Assembly: GCF_001189235.2 (NCBI RefSeq)
Contig: NZ_LFIP02000003.1
Location: 124,001-188,000, forward strand
Direction: 5' to 3'
Origin: Bradyrhizobium embrapense
GTDB lineage: Bacteria; Pseudomonadota; Alphaproteobacteria; Rhizobiales; Xanthobacteraceae
Length of the DNA: 64,000 bases
Of the stretch, positions 25,165 to 33,984 are shown in pieces. The notes beneath the pieces are model-generated. The model was not told where the DNA came from and did not search any database. It was given only the letters and a program-made list of their open reading frames with translations. The stretch's first letter is position 1. Each line of letters starts with the position of its first letter. The position numbers and the translations under genes were made by a program.

Positions 25165-26211
25165 ATGTCTGAGAATATCGATCATCATCGACGCAATCTC
25201 GTCGGCATGGCCGCAGCGACGTTTGCCGCGGCCCAATTGATCGGAATTGGAGCGGTGCGGGCTGAAAGCCGGCCGGCTCGTGCGACGCGTCCGGCTCCGG
25301 CAAATGACGGCGTGTTCGCCCCACTCAAGCAGATCAAAGCGGGGTTGCTGGACGTCGGTTACGTCGAGGCCGGGCCGATTTATGGTTCCGCCATCATCCT
25401 GCTCCATGGGTGGCCGTACGATATCCATAGCTTCGCCGAGGTGACGCCGCTGCTCGCTGGAGCCGGTTATCGGGTCATCGTTCCCTACCTGCGGGGCTAC
25501 GGCACGACACGCTTCCTGTCGAACGATACGTTACGGAACGGGCAGCCCGCGGCGATCGCGGCCGACATCGTCGCGCTGATGGACGTGCTCGACATCAAGC
25601 AGGCCACGCTTGCCGGCTTCGACTGGGGCGCCCGGACAGCGAATATCATTGCCGCCGCATTCCCCGAGCGTTGTAGAGCAATGGTATCGGTGAGCGGCTA
25701 CCTGATCTCGAGCCAGGAATCCGGCAAGGCTCCGTTGCCGCCATCCGCGGAACTGCAATGGTGGTACCAGTTCTATTTTGCGACCGAACGGGGCCGCGAA
25801 GGATACGAGAAATATCGCGATGAATTCTCGAAGCTGATCTGGAAGACGGCGTCGCCGCAGTGGAAGTTCGACGACACGACGTTCGATCGCACTGCGCAGT
25901 CGTTCGATAACCCCGACCATGTCGCGATCGTCGTTCACAACTATCGATGGCGCATCGCCCTGGCGCAGGGAGAATCACGGTACGAGCGTCTCGACCGGAT
26001 CATCGCCTCATCTCCAAATATCGGCGTACCGACCATTACAATGGAAGGGGATGCCAACGGCGCACCGCATCCGGCGCCGGCGGCCTATGCCAGGAAGTTT
26101 TCCGGCCGGTATGAACATCGCGAAATCCAGGGCGGTATCGGCCACAACCTGCCGCAGGAGGCACCACAAGCCTTCGCATCCGCGGTCATCGATGCCGCGG
26201 CGATGGCTTAA
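25165..26211 (+). CDS. Tat-exported alpha/beta hydrolase
   Basis: A 348-residue alpha/beta hydrolase with a Tat-like leader (HHRRNLVGMAAATFAAAQLI). Catalytic features are HGWPYD (oxyanion), the nucleophile elbow GFDWGAR with Asp, and the C-terminal GIGHN His. The Asp nucleophile suggests epoxide hydrolase or haloalkane dehalogenase chemistry rather than esterase activity. It is the second exported Asp-type hydrolase in the cluster. The sequence ends AAAMA at 26211, 101 nt before the cyclase start. Confidence 0.88.
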   Translation: MSENIDHHRRNLVGMAAATFAAAQLIGIGAVRAESRPARATRPAPANDGVFAPLKQIKAGLLDVGYVEAGPIYGSAIILLHGWPYDIHSFAEVTPLLAGAGYRVIVPYLRGYGTTRFLSNDTLRNGQPAAIAADIVALMDVLDIKQATLAGFDWGARTANIIAAAFPERCRAMVSVSGYLISSQESGKAPLPPSAELQWWYQFYFATERGREGYEKYRDEFSKLIWKTASPQWKFDDTTFDRTAQSFDNPDHVAIVVHNYRWRIALAQGESRYERLDRIIASSPNIGVPTITMEGDANGAPHPAPAAYARKFSGRYEHREIQGGIGHNLPQEAPQAFASAVIDAAAMA

Positions 26212-26312
26212 TGGGGCAAGTCGGTGCGGTTGGAAGTCTGCTTGAGGGCAGAAACCGCAGACCCGGGTTCGATCGGAGACCGTTTTCGAAATCTGCCGAT
26301 GGGAGCTTGGCT

Positions 26313-28079
26313 ATGACAACAGCAGAGAGCGTCGAGCGGAGACTTGCAGCGGTGCTGGCCGCTGACGTTGCCGGCTACTCGCGCCTAATGGGCGCCGACG
26401 AAGTTGGAACGCTGTCCGCCCTGAAGGTCCTGCGGCGCGACCTTGTCGATCCCGAGATCGCTGCGCACAAGGGCAGGATCGTCAAGACGACTGGCGACGG
26501 AGTGCTAGTCGAGTTCGCAAGTTCGGTCGACGCCGTAACGTGCGCCATTACGATCCAGCGGAGAATGGCCGACCGTGCACCAGGCGGCGCCGACCCGCAA
26601 CTCCAGTATCGGATCGGCATCAATATCGGCGATATCATTGTCGACTTCGACGACATCTTCGGTGATGGCGTCAATGTCGCGGCACGGCTGGAGGGTATTG
26701 CAGAGCCCGGTGGCATCTGCGTTTCGTCCTCCGTGTACGAGCAGGTGCGGGGCAAGGTCAACGTAGATTTCGTCGACCGCGGCGAGCAAAACCTGAAGAA
26801 CATCTGCCACCCAACCCGCGCTTACACCGTCTGTCCGAGGGAAAGTCATGCGCGGCGGGCCGCGACATCGGTTTCGGCGCCCCGGCTTTCTGTGGTGGTC
26901 TTGCCCTTCACGATTTTCGGAGAAGACCCCGCACACGAACGCTTTGCCGATGGCCTTACCGAAAGCCTAACCACAGACCTGTCGCGCATCAACGGTTCAC
27001 ACGTCGTCGCGCGGAATACCGCGTTTTCATTCAAGGGCGAATCCGTCGACGTGAGAGCATTGGGACGCGATCTGAACGTCCGGTATGCGCTGGAAGGATC
27101 GGTGCAATCGGGTAGCAATCGTCTTCGAGTGAACGTGCAGTTGATCGACGCTGCGACCGGCAATCATCTTTGGGCTGAGAGGTTCGACAAACCGGTCGCA
27201 GATCCGTTCGACATGCAGGACGAAATCGTGGCGAGACTCGCCAACGCGCTTAGCACGCAGTTGATCGCGGCCGAAGCGCGTCGTGCCGAAGCGCAACTGC
27301 AGCCGGATGTGATGGACCTGTATTTACAAGGCGTTGCCGGCCGCAACAGAGGTCCCACGCCCGAACATCTGGCATCGGCCAAGGGATTTTTCGAGAGAGC
27401 TCTGGCCCTAGAGCCGGACAATGTCGAGGCGCTGGTTGGGACGGCCTACGTCGAAGCGATCAGCGCCGGCTCGTTCGTGGCCGACGACCGCATCGAGCGG
27501 CTTTCGCTCGCGGAAGCGGCTCTGGTTAGAGCTTTGTCGCTGGTTCCGGACCATGCCCAGGCGCACATGGTGTTGGGCTTTGTCCAGATCTCCACCAATC
27601 GCGCAGCACAAGGCATTGCGGAATGCCAACAGTCGTTGTCGCTGGACCGAAACCTGGCGGCCGCCCACGCATGGATCGGTATCGCCAAGGTTTACATGGG
27701 GCGCGCCGATGAAACCGAAGCCCACATCCGGGAAGCGCTTCGGCTCTCCCCCCGTGACGCCGGAGCATTCCGTTGGCTCCACTTTATCGGCGTAGCGAAA
27801 ATGCAACTCAACGCGGACTCCGAGGCAGTTGCCTGGCTGCGCCGCGGCCTGGAACTCAATCGCAACTACGCCATCGGACATTTCCGCATCGCCGCCGCGT
27901 TGGCCCGACTTGGACATCTCGATCAGGCACGAGCCGCTGTGAAGGCTGGGCTGGCACTTGATGCGAGTTTCACCATTCGTCGATTTCGCTCGCACTTCGC
28001 CAGCGACGACCGGACCTACCTCTCGGCCTGCGAGAGCGCCTGCGAAGCAATGCGAATGGCCGGGATACCCGAAGGATGA
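26313..28079 (+). CDS. Class III adenylate/guanylate cyclase with TolB-like and TPR domains
   Basis: A 588-residue protein. The N-terminal class III cyclase domain (about 1-180) shows AADVAGYSRLMG, KTTGDGVLVEF and GIGINIGDI-type residues, including both metal-binding Asp. The middle carries the TolB/FlgO-like segment common behind such cyclases (VVLPFTIFGEDPAHERFADG; ALEGSVQSG). The C-terminus is TPR helices. It probably makes cAMP in response to a ligand bound by the TPR part. ATG 26313 has GGGAG at about 8 nt. No transmembrane segment is evident. Such cyclases are abundant in Bradyrhizobium. Confidence 0.9.
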   Translation: MTTAESVERRLAAVLAADVAGYSRLMGADEVGTLSALKVLRRDLVDPEIAAHKGRIVKTTGDGVLVEFASSVDAVTCAITIQRRMADRAPGGADPQLQYRIGINIGDIIVDFDDIFGDGVNVAARLEGIAEPGGICVSSSVYEQVRGKVNVDFVDRGEQNLKNICHPTRAYTVCPRESHARRAATSVSAPRLSVVVLPFTIFGEDPAHERFADGLTESLTTDLSRINGSHVVARNTAFSFKGESVDVRALGRDLNVRYALEGSVQSGSNRLRVNVQLIDAATGNHLWAERFDKPVADPFDMQDEIVARLANALSTQLIAAEARRAEAQLQPDVMDLYLQGVAGRNRGPTPEHLASAKGFFERALALEPDNVEALVGTAYVEAISAGSFVADDRIERLSLAEAALVRALSLVPDHAQAHMVLGFVQISTNRAAQGIAECQQSLSLDRNLAAAHAWIGIAKVYMGRADETEAHIREALRLSPRDAGAFRWLHFIGVAKMQLNADSEAVAWLRRGLELNRNYAIGHFRIAAALARLGHLDQARAAVKAGLALDASFTIRRFRSHFASDDRTYLSACESACEAMRMAGIPEG

Positions 28080-28119
28080 TCACACGATTTCACATTCGAT
28101 ACATCAAAGGAGAAGTACG

Positions 28120-28941
28120 ATGACGCAGATTACCATCGACAAATCGTCGCCAGCCCTATGGACGGCAACCTTCGATAATCCACCGATCAACCTGATCGAT
28201 CCGAATACCGTCGGCGAGTTGCAGGAACTGGTTACGGCTCTTGAAACCGACAGCGGCGTAAAGGTCGTCGTATTCCGTAGCGCAGACCCGGATTTCTTTC
28301 TGGCGCATTGGGACGTGCTGGTTGACAAGGCGAAGGTTGCGGCGATGCCGCCCGGGCCCACCGGCATGCATCCATGGGCCGACGTATTGGTGCGGCTCTC
28401 ACGGGCCCCCGTTGCTTCGATCGCGGAGATTCGAGGTCGCGCGCGCGGCGCGGGTAGCGAGTTCGCCCTCGCCTGCGACATGCGCTTCGCCAGCCGCGAA
28501 CGCGGAATTCTGGGACAATTCGAAGTCGGCATGGGCGCGGTGCCCGGCGGAAACCCGATGGCGCGGCTTGGCGGTCTCATGGGTCGGGGACGCGGGCTGG
28601 AAGTTATCCTGGGTGCCGACGATTTCCCGGCCGACCTCGCCGAACACTACGGCTATGTAAACCGCGCCCTTCCTGACGCCGAGATCGAGACCTTCGTCGA
28701 TTCTCTCGCCCGCCGTCTGGCCTCATTCGAAAAACACGCGCTCGTCGCGGCCAAGGCGCTCATGGACGAGGTCACGCTGCCGCCCGAGGACGTATTCCGG
28801 CATGCGTTGTCGGCGTTCTTCGCGTCCACAGCTCACCCGGCGACCCGAGCGCGCGGCGCGTCACTGATCAAGCGTGGCCTCCAAACCCGTACAGCCACCG
28901 AACTAAACCTCGGCTGGGCGGTGGCGGACTCCTTGCCGTGA
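28120..28941 (+). CDS. Enoyl-CoA hydratase/isomerase family protein
   Basis: A 273-residue crotonase-fold protein. Visible are NPPINLIDPNTV, the oxyanion-hole stretch RGRARGAGSEFALACD and GQFEVGMGAVPGG. The catalytic Glu expected in the second active-site loop is not obvious. ATG 28120 has AAGGAG 9 nt upstream, 40 nt after the cyclase stop. It may act on a CoA thioester made during breakdown of the hydrolase products, but pathway partners are missing here. Confidence 0.85.
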   Translation: MTQITIDKSSPALWTATFDNPPINLIDPNTVGELQELVTALETDSGVKVVVFRSADPDFFLAHWDVLVDKAKVAAMPPGPTGMHPWADVLVRLSRAPVASIAEIRGRARGAGSEFALACDMRFASRERGILGQFEVGMGAVPGGNPMARLGGLMGRGRGLEVILGADDFPADLAEHYGYVNRALPDAEIETFVDSLARRLASFEKHALVAAKALMDEVTLPPEDVFRHALSAFFASTAHPATRARGASLIKRGLQTRTATELNLGWAVADSLP

Positions 28942-28971
28942 TTTGGGACTTTCTGAAAACGGCTAGCCAAA

Positions 28972-28992
28972 TCAGCTAAGCTGTCAGCTAAG
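28972..28992. repeat. TCAGCTAAG direct repeat
   Basis: TCAGCTAAG occurs at 28972-28980 and 28984-28992. The second copy contains the stop codon of the minus-strand SDR gene. It may be chance or the base of a weak convergent termination region. Confidence 0.25.
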
Positions 28993-29859
28993 AGGTAGCT
29001 TGGCGACCACGCCCGTTGCTCTTTTGACGTCGGCAGACCAGTCGGCATCGCTCGCGACCGCGAGGTCAACCCAAGCTTCGTCGGTCTTTGTTGTGCGCCA
29101 AAGAAGCATTTTGGCCCCGTCGCGGCCAGACGGATTGCGAAGCTTGCCAGTACGGCTGTCGACAACTCTTAGAATGGTCTCAGCCACTTCTAGGGGTGAA
29201 GTCGGATCTTCAAGCGAAGCATCGAAGTAGGCAAGCAACCTTCGGATCGATGAATAATAAGGGTGATCCACGGGAATGGAAGGCTTTGGCTTGGTTGTCA
29301 TCGGAGTAGCAACAACACCTGGCTCTATCATGGCGACTCGAACGTCGAACGGTCTAAGTTCTTGAGCTAGGCTCTCACTCAATCCCTCTAATGCCCATTT
29401 TGTCGAAGTGTACGGTCCGAGCGCTGCCATACCGAACTGCCCGGCGACCGACGTGACGTTGACGATGCAACCGGTGCGCCGTTGCCGCATGGAGGGCACG
29501 ACCGCCTTGATGCATCTTACCGCACCAAAGAAATTGGTTTCCATCGACTGGCGGAATACTTCCATCGGCGCCAGTTCGACAGGCCCGGTTCCCGGAACAC
29601 CCGCATTGTTCACGAGGATGTCGACCTCGCCAACTTCTGTCGATATTTGGCGGAAGGCTTCGTTGACGGAAGCGTCGCTATCTACGTCGAGGCGAATGAG
29701 CTTAACCGGGAGTTCTTCCCTGGATACTATCGCTCGAAGCTCGTCACCACGATCGAGATTTCGCATGCCGGCAAACACCAGATGGCCCGAGCGCGCCAGA
29801 GTAGCGGCGGTTGCGAGACCGATACCGCTGCTGGTCCCGGTAATTACGGCGACACCCAT
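28984..29859 (-). CDS. Short-chain dehydrogenase/reductase
   Basis: A 291-residue classical SDR with cofactor motif TGTSSGIG, NNAG, and the active-site Ser and Tyr-x-x-x-Lys (NVTSVAGQFG; YTSTKWALE). FAGMRNLDRGDEL after beta-2 suggests NADP(H) use. It is convergent with the enoyl-CoA hydratase-like gene, with only 42 nt between stops. The substrate is unknown. Confidence 0.9.
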   Translation of the reverse strand: MGVAVITGTSSGIGLATAATLARSGHLVFAGMRNLDRGDELRAIVSREELPVKLIRLDVDSDASVNEAFRQISTEVGEVDILVNNAGVPGTGPVELAPMEVFRQSMETNFFGAVRCIKAVVPSMRQRRTGCIVNVTSVAGQFGMAALGPYTSTKWALEGLSESLAQELRPFDVRVAMIEPGVVATPMTTKPKPSIPVDHPYYSSIRRLLAYFDASLEDPTSPLEVAETILRVVDSRTGKLRNPSGRDGAKMLLWRTTKTDEAWVDLAVASDADWSADVKRATGVVAKLPLS

Positions 29860-30251
29860 CTGGCTGGCCCCTGTTTCCGTAGGGTATCATATCGAGGTTT
29901 TCCTTCCGGTGTCATCGGGGTTATCGCGGAAACCGATCGCGCGCCGTTGCGCAGTCGTGCGACGACAACGTTGCGGATGGCGCACGAAGACGGCTTGGTC
30001 CGTCGGTTAAAGCCGACGCAGGCGAAGTTCAGCGTAAAATCTGCGTCGTCATTGCGGACAACCTTGGCTCAAAAAGTTCATTTCCGAGATTGAGCCTTTA
30101 GCGGACATAGCCTTCGCTGCGAGGAAGACCGTAGCGATGGAAGTGGGAGCGCGAACCGTCCTCACGAACGAAAAGAGGACGTACCTGGTGCGGTTTCTGG
30201 TGCGGCAGTCGCGCTGGCCGCAACCAGGATCCAGTAAGGTATTGATCTCAT
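29860..30251. other. Spacer between SDR gene and tRNA
   Basis: About 390 nt with no supportable gene. It is directly downstream of the tRNA 3' end, the usual side for insertion of integrative elements, but no integrase and no duplicated tRNA end were noticed. Confidence 0.45.
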
Positions 30252-30327
30252 TGGTGGGCCCGGCAGGACTCGAACCTGCAACCAGACCGTTATGAGCGGC
30301 CGGCTCTAACCATTGAGCTACAGGCCC
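30252..30327 (-). tRNA. tRNA with CAT anticodon (probably tRNA-Ile2)
   Basis: A 76-nt cloverleaf including encoded CCA. The acceptor GGGCCTG pairs with CGGGCCC (one G-U), the D-arm is TAGCTC...GAGC, the anticodon stem is GGCCG/CGGTC with loop CTCATAA, and the T-arm is GCAGGTTCGAGTCCTGC. The anticodon CAT fits elongator Met or the lysidine-modified Ile2. Base pairs C4-G69 and C5-G68, known TilS identity elements in E. coli, favour Ile2. Confidence 0.93.
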
Positions 30328-30344
30328 CGCCGCCTTGCGGGGCC
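30323..30344 (-). terminator. Hairpin overlapping the tRNA 5' end
   Basis: GGCCCCGC (30323-30330) pairs with GCGGGGCC (30337-30344) across a 6-nt loop. It lies between the solute-binding-protein gene and the tRNA and uses the first bases of the tRNA. It may terminate the upstream transcript or compete with tRNA 5' folding before processing. No T-run follows. Confidence 0.35.
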
Positions 30345-30459
30345 GCGGGGTGCGGCCGGCAACGGTGCGGGCTTCGTTTACAGGCTGCGCGGGGTTTCGG
30401 CAATGCCGCTGCCGGAACCCGTGCCGCAAGCCGCCCATCTGCCTCCCGAACCTCCGCCC

Positions 30460-31428
30460 TCAATCCACCGAGACGCCGGCGAACTCGACGACCTTGCGCC
30501 ACTTCTCGGTCTCGTCGGCGACCAGCCTGCCGAATTCGGCCGGGGTCATCGGCTTCGGGATGCCGCCCACCTCGGCGAGGCGCGCCACCAGCTTGGGGTC
30601 CTTGAGGGCCTCTCCGACCGCCTTGTTGAGGATGTCGACGATTTCCGGCGGCGTGCCCTTCGGCGCCGAGATGCCATAGAATCCGACCGACTCGAAGCCC
30701 GGCACGGTCTCGGCGATCGCCGGCACATCAGGTACGCCCGGCCAACGCTTCGGCGAGGTGACGCCGAGCGCACGGACGCTGCCGCCGCGCGATTGCTCCA
30801 GCGCCGACGGCAGATTGTCGAAGATCAGCTGCACCTTGTTGGAGATGATGTCGGGAAAGGCGATCGCGGATCCACGATACGGCACGTGCTGCATGTCGCA
30901 CTTGGTCATCGCCTTGAACAGCTCGGCCGACATATGCACCGAGGTGCCGTTGCCGGACGAGGCGTAGGCGATCTTGCCTGGGTTGGCCTTGCAGTAGTCG
31001 ATGAACTCCTGAACGGTCTTCACCGGCATCGCGTTCGAAACCACCAGCATGTTGGTGAGCTGCATGATGCTGGCCACCGGCGTGGTGTCGCGCAGGAAGT
31101 CGTAGGGCAGCTTCTTGTAGAGCGAAGTCGAGATCGCGTTGTTGGGCGCGACGAACAAGAGCGTATAGCCGTCCGCCGGCGCGTTGATCGCGGCGGCGGC
31201 TGCGATGTTGCCGCCGGAGCCGGCGCGATTCTCGACCACGAATTGCTGGCCGAGATGATCCGACAGCCACTGGCTCATGATGCGCGCCACGATGTCGACC
31301 GGGCCGCCGGCGGCAAACCCGATCAGCCAGCGCACCGGACGGTTCGGATAGTCGGACGCGGATGAGGGGGCAACGGAGCCAAGGCAACAAATCAAACCAA
31401 GCAATGCGGCACGTGCGAACCGGAACAT
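30460..31428 (-). CDS. Bug/TctC-family solute-binding protein
   Basis: A 322-residue periplasmic binding protein of the tripartite tricarboxylate transporter type. It has a signal peptide (FRFARAALLGLICCLGSVAP...SSASD) followed by the family start YPNRPVRWLIGFAAGGPVDI and GSGGNIAAAAA. ATG 31428 is chosen because GGGAG lies upstream. No TctA/TctB membrane genes are adjacent, so it is an orphan receptor, common in Bradyrhizobium. The ligand is probably a carboxylate but unknown. Confidence 0.92.
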   Translation of the reverse strand: MFRFARAALLGLICCLGSVAPSSASDYPNRPVRWLIGFAAGGPVDIVARIMSQWLSDHLGQQFVVENRAGSGGNIAAAAAINAPADGYTLLFVAPNNAISTSLYKKLPYDFLRDTTPVASIMQLTNMLVVSNAMPVKTVQEFIDYCKANPGKIAYASSGNGTSVHMSAELFKAMTKCDMQHVPYRGSAIAFPDIISNKVQLIFDNLPSALEQSRGGSVRALGVTSPKRWPGVPDVPAIAETVPGFESVGFYGISAPKGTPPEIVDILNKAVGEALKDPKLVARLAEVGGIPKPMTPAEFGRLVADETEKWRKVVEFAGVSVD

Positions 31429-31547
31429 CGTCTCTCCCGTCATTTTCTTGTGACTGTTGTCGTCATGGTTTCACAAAACGCCGGCTTTGCCTACGATCCC
31501 GCCCGTGCGACGATAGTCGCGCTCATCTGCAATGCTTGAGGCTCGGC

Positions 31548-32516
31548 ATGAAATTCGCTGCTATGATCTGCGCCGGCGCGCTGCTGCTCGCGGGCGGTGC
31601 GGCGGCGCAAGAGGGGAGCAAGACCATTTCCAAAACCACGATCAGTTTCGCCACGGCGACGCCGGGTGGCGGCTTTCCGCTCTATGGCAATGCCTTCGCC
31701 GAGGTGATGAACGCGGCCGATGCGACGTTGTCGATCGAGCCGCGCAACACCAAGGGCTCCAATGAGAACATCCCGCTGCTCGAGGCCGGCAGCGTCGACA
31801 TCGCAACCGTCGCAGGTGAGCCGTCTTACGAGGCCTTCATGGGCATCGGCCGGCCGAAGGCCACCAGGCTGAAGATCCTCACGGCGATGTACTCGAGCCC
31901 GGGCATGTTCGTGGTGCGTGCCGACAGCCCCTACAAGACGATCCAGGACCTGGTCGGTCAGCCCGTGGCGTTCGGCGCCAAGGGTTCCGGCCTGCCGATC
32001 CTGTCGCGCTACATTCTCGACGGCATCGGGCTGAAGCAGGACGAGGACTTCAAGCCGATCTATCTCGACCGTGCCGGCGATGGCCCTGCGATGGTCGAGG
32101 ACGGCCGCGCCGCGGCGCTGTGGGGCGCCGGCGTCGGCTGGCCCGGTTTCAGCAAGATGGCGGAGAGCGCGACCGGCGCGCGCTTCATCGCGCCGACCGC
32201 CGACGAGATCGCCCGCATCCGCGCCAAGCACACCTTCCTGAAACCGCTGACGATCGCAGCCGGCAGCTATCCGAAGCAGACTGCTGCGATTAACTCGGTC
32301 GGCTCCTGGAGCTACATCCTGGTGCGCGAGACGTTGCCGGACGACATCGCCTATCGGCTCGCGAAGACGCTGCACGGCGTCGAGGCTGATTTCTGCAAGA
32401 AGCTCGCCCAGGCCTGCGAGACCACGGCGGCGAACACCGTCGCCGCCGCGCCCGATATCAACCTGATCCATCCCGGCGTGCTCAGATACTTCCGCGAGAT
32501 CGGGGCGGTGAAATAG
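31548..32516 (+). CDS. TAXI-family TRAP solute-binding protein
   Basis: A 322-residue exported protein with signal peptide MKFAAMICAGALLLAGGAAA. ISFATATPGGGFPLYGNAFA, EPRNTKGSNENIPLLEAGSV and TYVVRADSP-like FVVRADSPYKTI are characteristic of the TAXI branch of TRAP receptors. TRAP membrane subunits are absent nearby. It is divergent from the Bug-type gene across a 119-nt promoter region. The ligand is unknown. Confidence 0.88.
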   Translation: MKFAAMICAGALLLAGGAAAQEGSKTISKTTISFATATPGGGFPLYGNAFAEVMNAADATLSIEPRNTKGSNENIPLLEAGSVDIATVAGEPSYEAFMGIGRPKATRLKILTAMYSSPGMFVVRADSPYKTIQDLVGQPVAFGAKGSGLPILSRYILDGIGLKQDEDFKPIYLDRAGDGPAMVEDGRAAALWGAGVGWPGFSKMAESATGARFIAPTADEIARIRAKHTFLKPLTIAAGSYPKQTAAINSVGSWSYILVRETLPDDIAYRLAKTLHGVEADFCKKLAQACETTAANTVAAAPDINLIHPGVLRYFREIGAVK

Positions 32517-32589
32517 CGCGGCGAATGGTGAGTGGCGAGTAGCTGACGATCGCATCTATTCGCTACCTCTTATTCGTCATTCGCCGATC

Positions 32590-33801
32590 TCATTTCTTCG
32601 CCATCGCGCACGCCGGGTCCGGCGGACCGAACGCATCCTCGCCGGAGATTTTGGCGAGGATCTTGTAGTAGTCCCACGGATATTTCGACTCGGCCGGGGT
32701 CTTGACCTGCACCAGCCAGAGATCGTGCACCATAAGATTGTCCTCGCGGAGCTTTCCGTTGCGGGCGAAGAAATCCTCGACCGGCTTCTCGCGCATCTTG
32801 GCCGCGACCTTGAGCGGATCGTCGGTGCCGGTCTCCTTGATCGCGTTCAGATACGCGGTCACCGAGGAGTAGACGCCGGCCTGCCACATCGTCGGCATCC
32901 GGTTCATCTTGGCGAAATAGCGCTTCGACCATTCCCTCGTCTTGTCGTCCATGTCCCAGTAGAACGAGGTGGTCAGCAACAGGCCCTGCGCGGCCGACAG
33001 GCCGATCGAATGGACGTCGGTGATCAAGGCCAGCAGCGCGGCCATCTGCTGCCCGCCGGCGAAGACGCCGAACTCGGCGGCGGTCTTGATCTCGTTGGTG
33101 TTGTTCGGCGGTCCGCCGGCGATGCCGATGATCTTGGCCTTCGAGGCCTGCGCCTGCAGGATGAAGGATGACAGATCGGGCGTCGCGAACGGCGGACGCA
33201 CCGCGCCGAGCACCTTGCCGCCGTTCTTGGTCACGATCGCGGAGGCGTCCTTCTCCAGCGAATGGCCGAACGCATAGTCGTCGGTGATGAAGAACCAGCT
33301 GTCGCCGCCGCGCTTCACCACCTCCTGCGCGGTGCCGACCGCGAGCGCACGGGTGTCGAACACCCACTGCATCGCGTAGGGCGAACAGAACTTGCCGTGG
33401 AAGTCGGTGGCGCCGGTCGAATGCGTGATGAACAGCTTCTTCTTCTCGTTGGCGATGTTCTGTACCGCGAGCCCGACCGCCGACACCGGCACGTCGACGA
33501 TCAGGTCGACCTGATCGACGTCATACCAGCGCCGCGCGATGGTCGCGCCGATGTCCGGCTTGAGCTGGTGATCGCCGACGATCACCGAGATCGGCTTGCC
33601 GAGCACCTTGCCGCCGAAATCGTCGACCGCCATCTGCGCGGCGGTGACCGAGCCCTGTCCGGTCGGCGTCGAGGCCGGGCCGTTCATGTCGGTCAGCACA
33701 CCGATCTTGACGGTGTCGTCGGATACCTGCGCCGATACGGCCGAGGAGGCCAGCAGCGCGGCTGCGAGCATCCCGAACATGGCAAGTCTGGCGGCGTTCA
33801 T
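32590..33801 (-). CDS. LivK-type ABC transporter substrate-binding protein
   Basis: A 403-residue periplasmic binding protein of the branched-chain amino acid type. The signal peptide is MNAARLAMFGMLAAALLASS; the mature protein starts VSDDTVKIGVLTDMNGPAS, and FFITDDYAFGHSLEKD follows in the second lobe. ATG 33801 follows AGGAGGGAG. An open frame continues upstream to 37200 only because GC-rich antisense DNA lacks stops; it is not part of the gene. ABC permease and ATPase genes are not adjacent. Confidence 0.92.
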   Translation of the reverse strand: MNAARLAMFGMLAAALLASSAVSAQVSDDTVKIGVLTDMNGPASTPTGQGSVTAAQMAVDDFGGKVLGKPISVIVGDHQLKPDIGATIARRWYDVDQVDLIVDVPVSAVGLAVQNIANEKKKLFITHSTGATDFHGKFCSPYAMQWVFDTRALAVGTAQEVVKRGGDSWFFITDDYAFGHSLEKDASAIVTKNGGKVLGAVRPPFATPDLSSFILQAQASKAKIIGIAGGPPNNTNEIKTAAEFGVFAGGQQMAALLALITDVHSIGLSAAQGLLLTTSFYWDMDDKTREWSKRYFAKMNRMPTMWQAGVYSSVTAYLNAIKETGTDDPLKVAAKMREKPVEDFFARNGKLREDNLMVHDLWLVQVKTPAESKYPWDYYKILAKISGEDAFGPPDPACAMAKK

Positions 33802-33984
33802 TGTGTCTCCCTCCTGAATTGGCGCATTGGCCATTATGATTGTGCCGGGCCTCTGGAACCCGGTCATATTGGTTTCTTTTGCAACTAGTTTGGGGTCCGC
33901 GTCAACGCGCCATCGGTCTAATGACGAAGGTCCGGACCGGCCCGAGGCAGTTTCTTTCGGGGCCGATTCAGTCCATAGCGGGCC

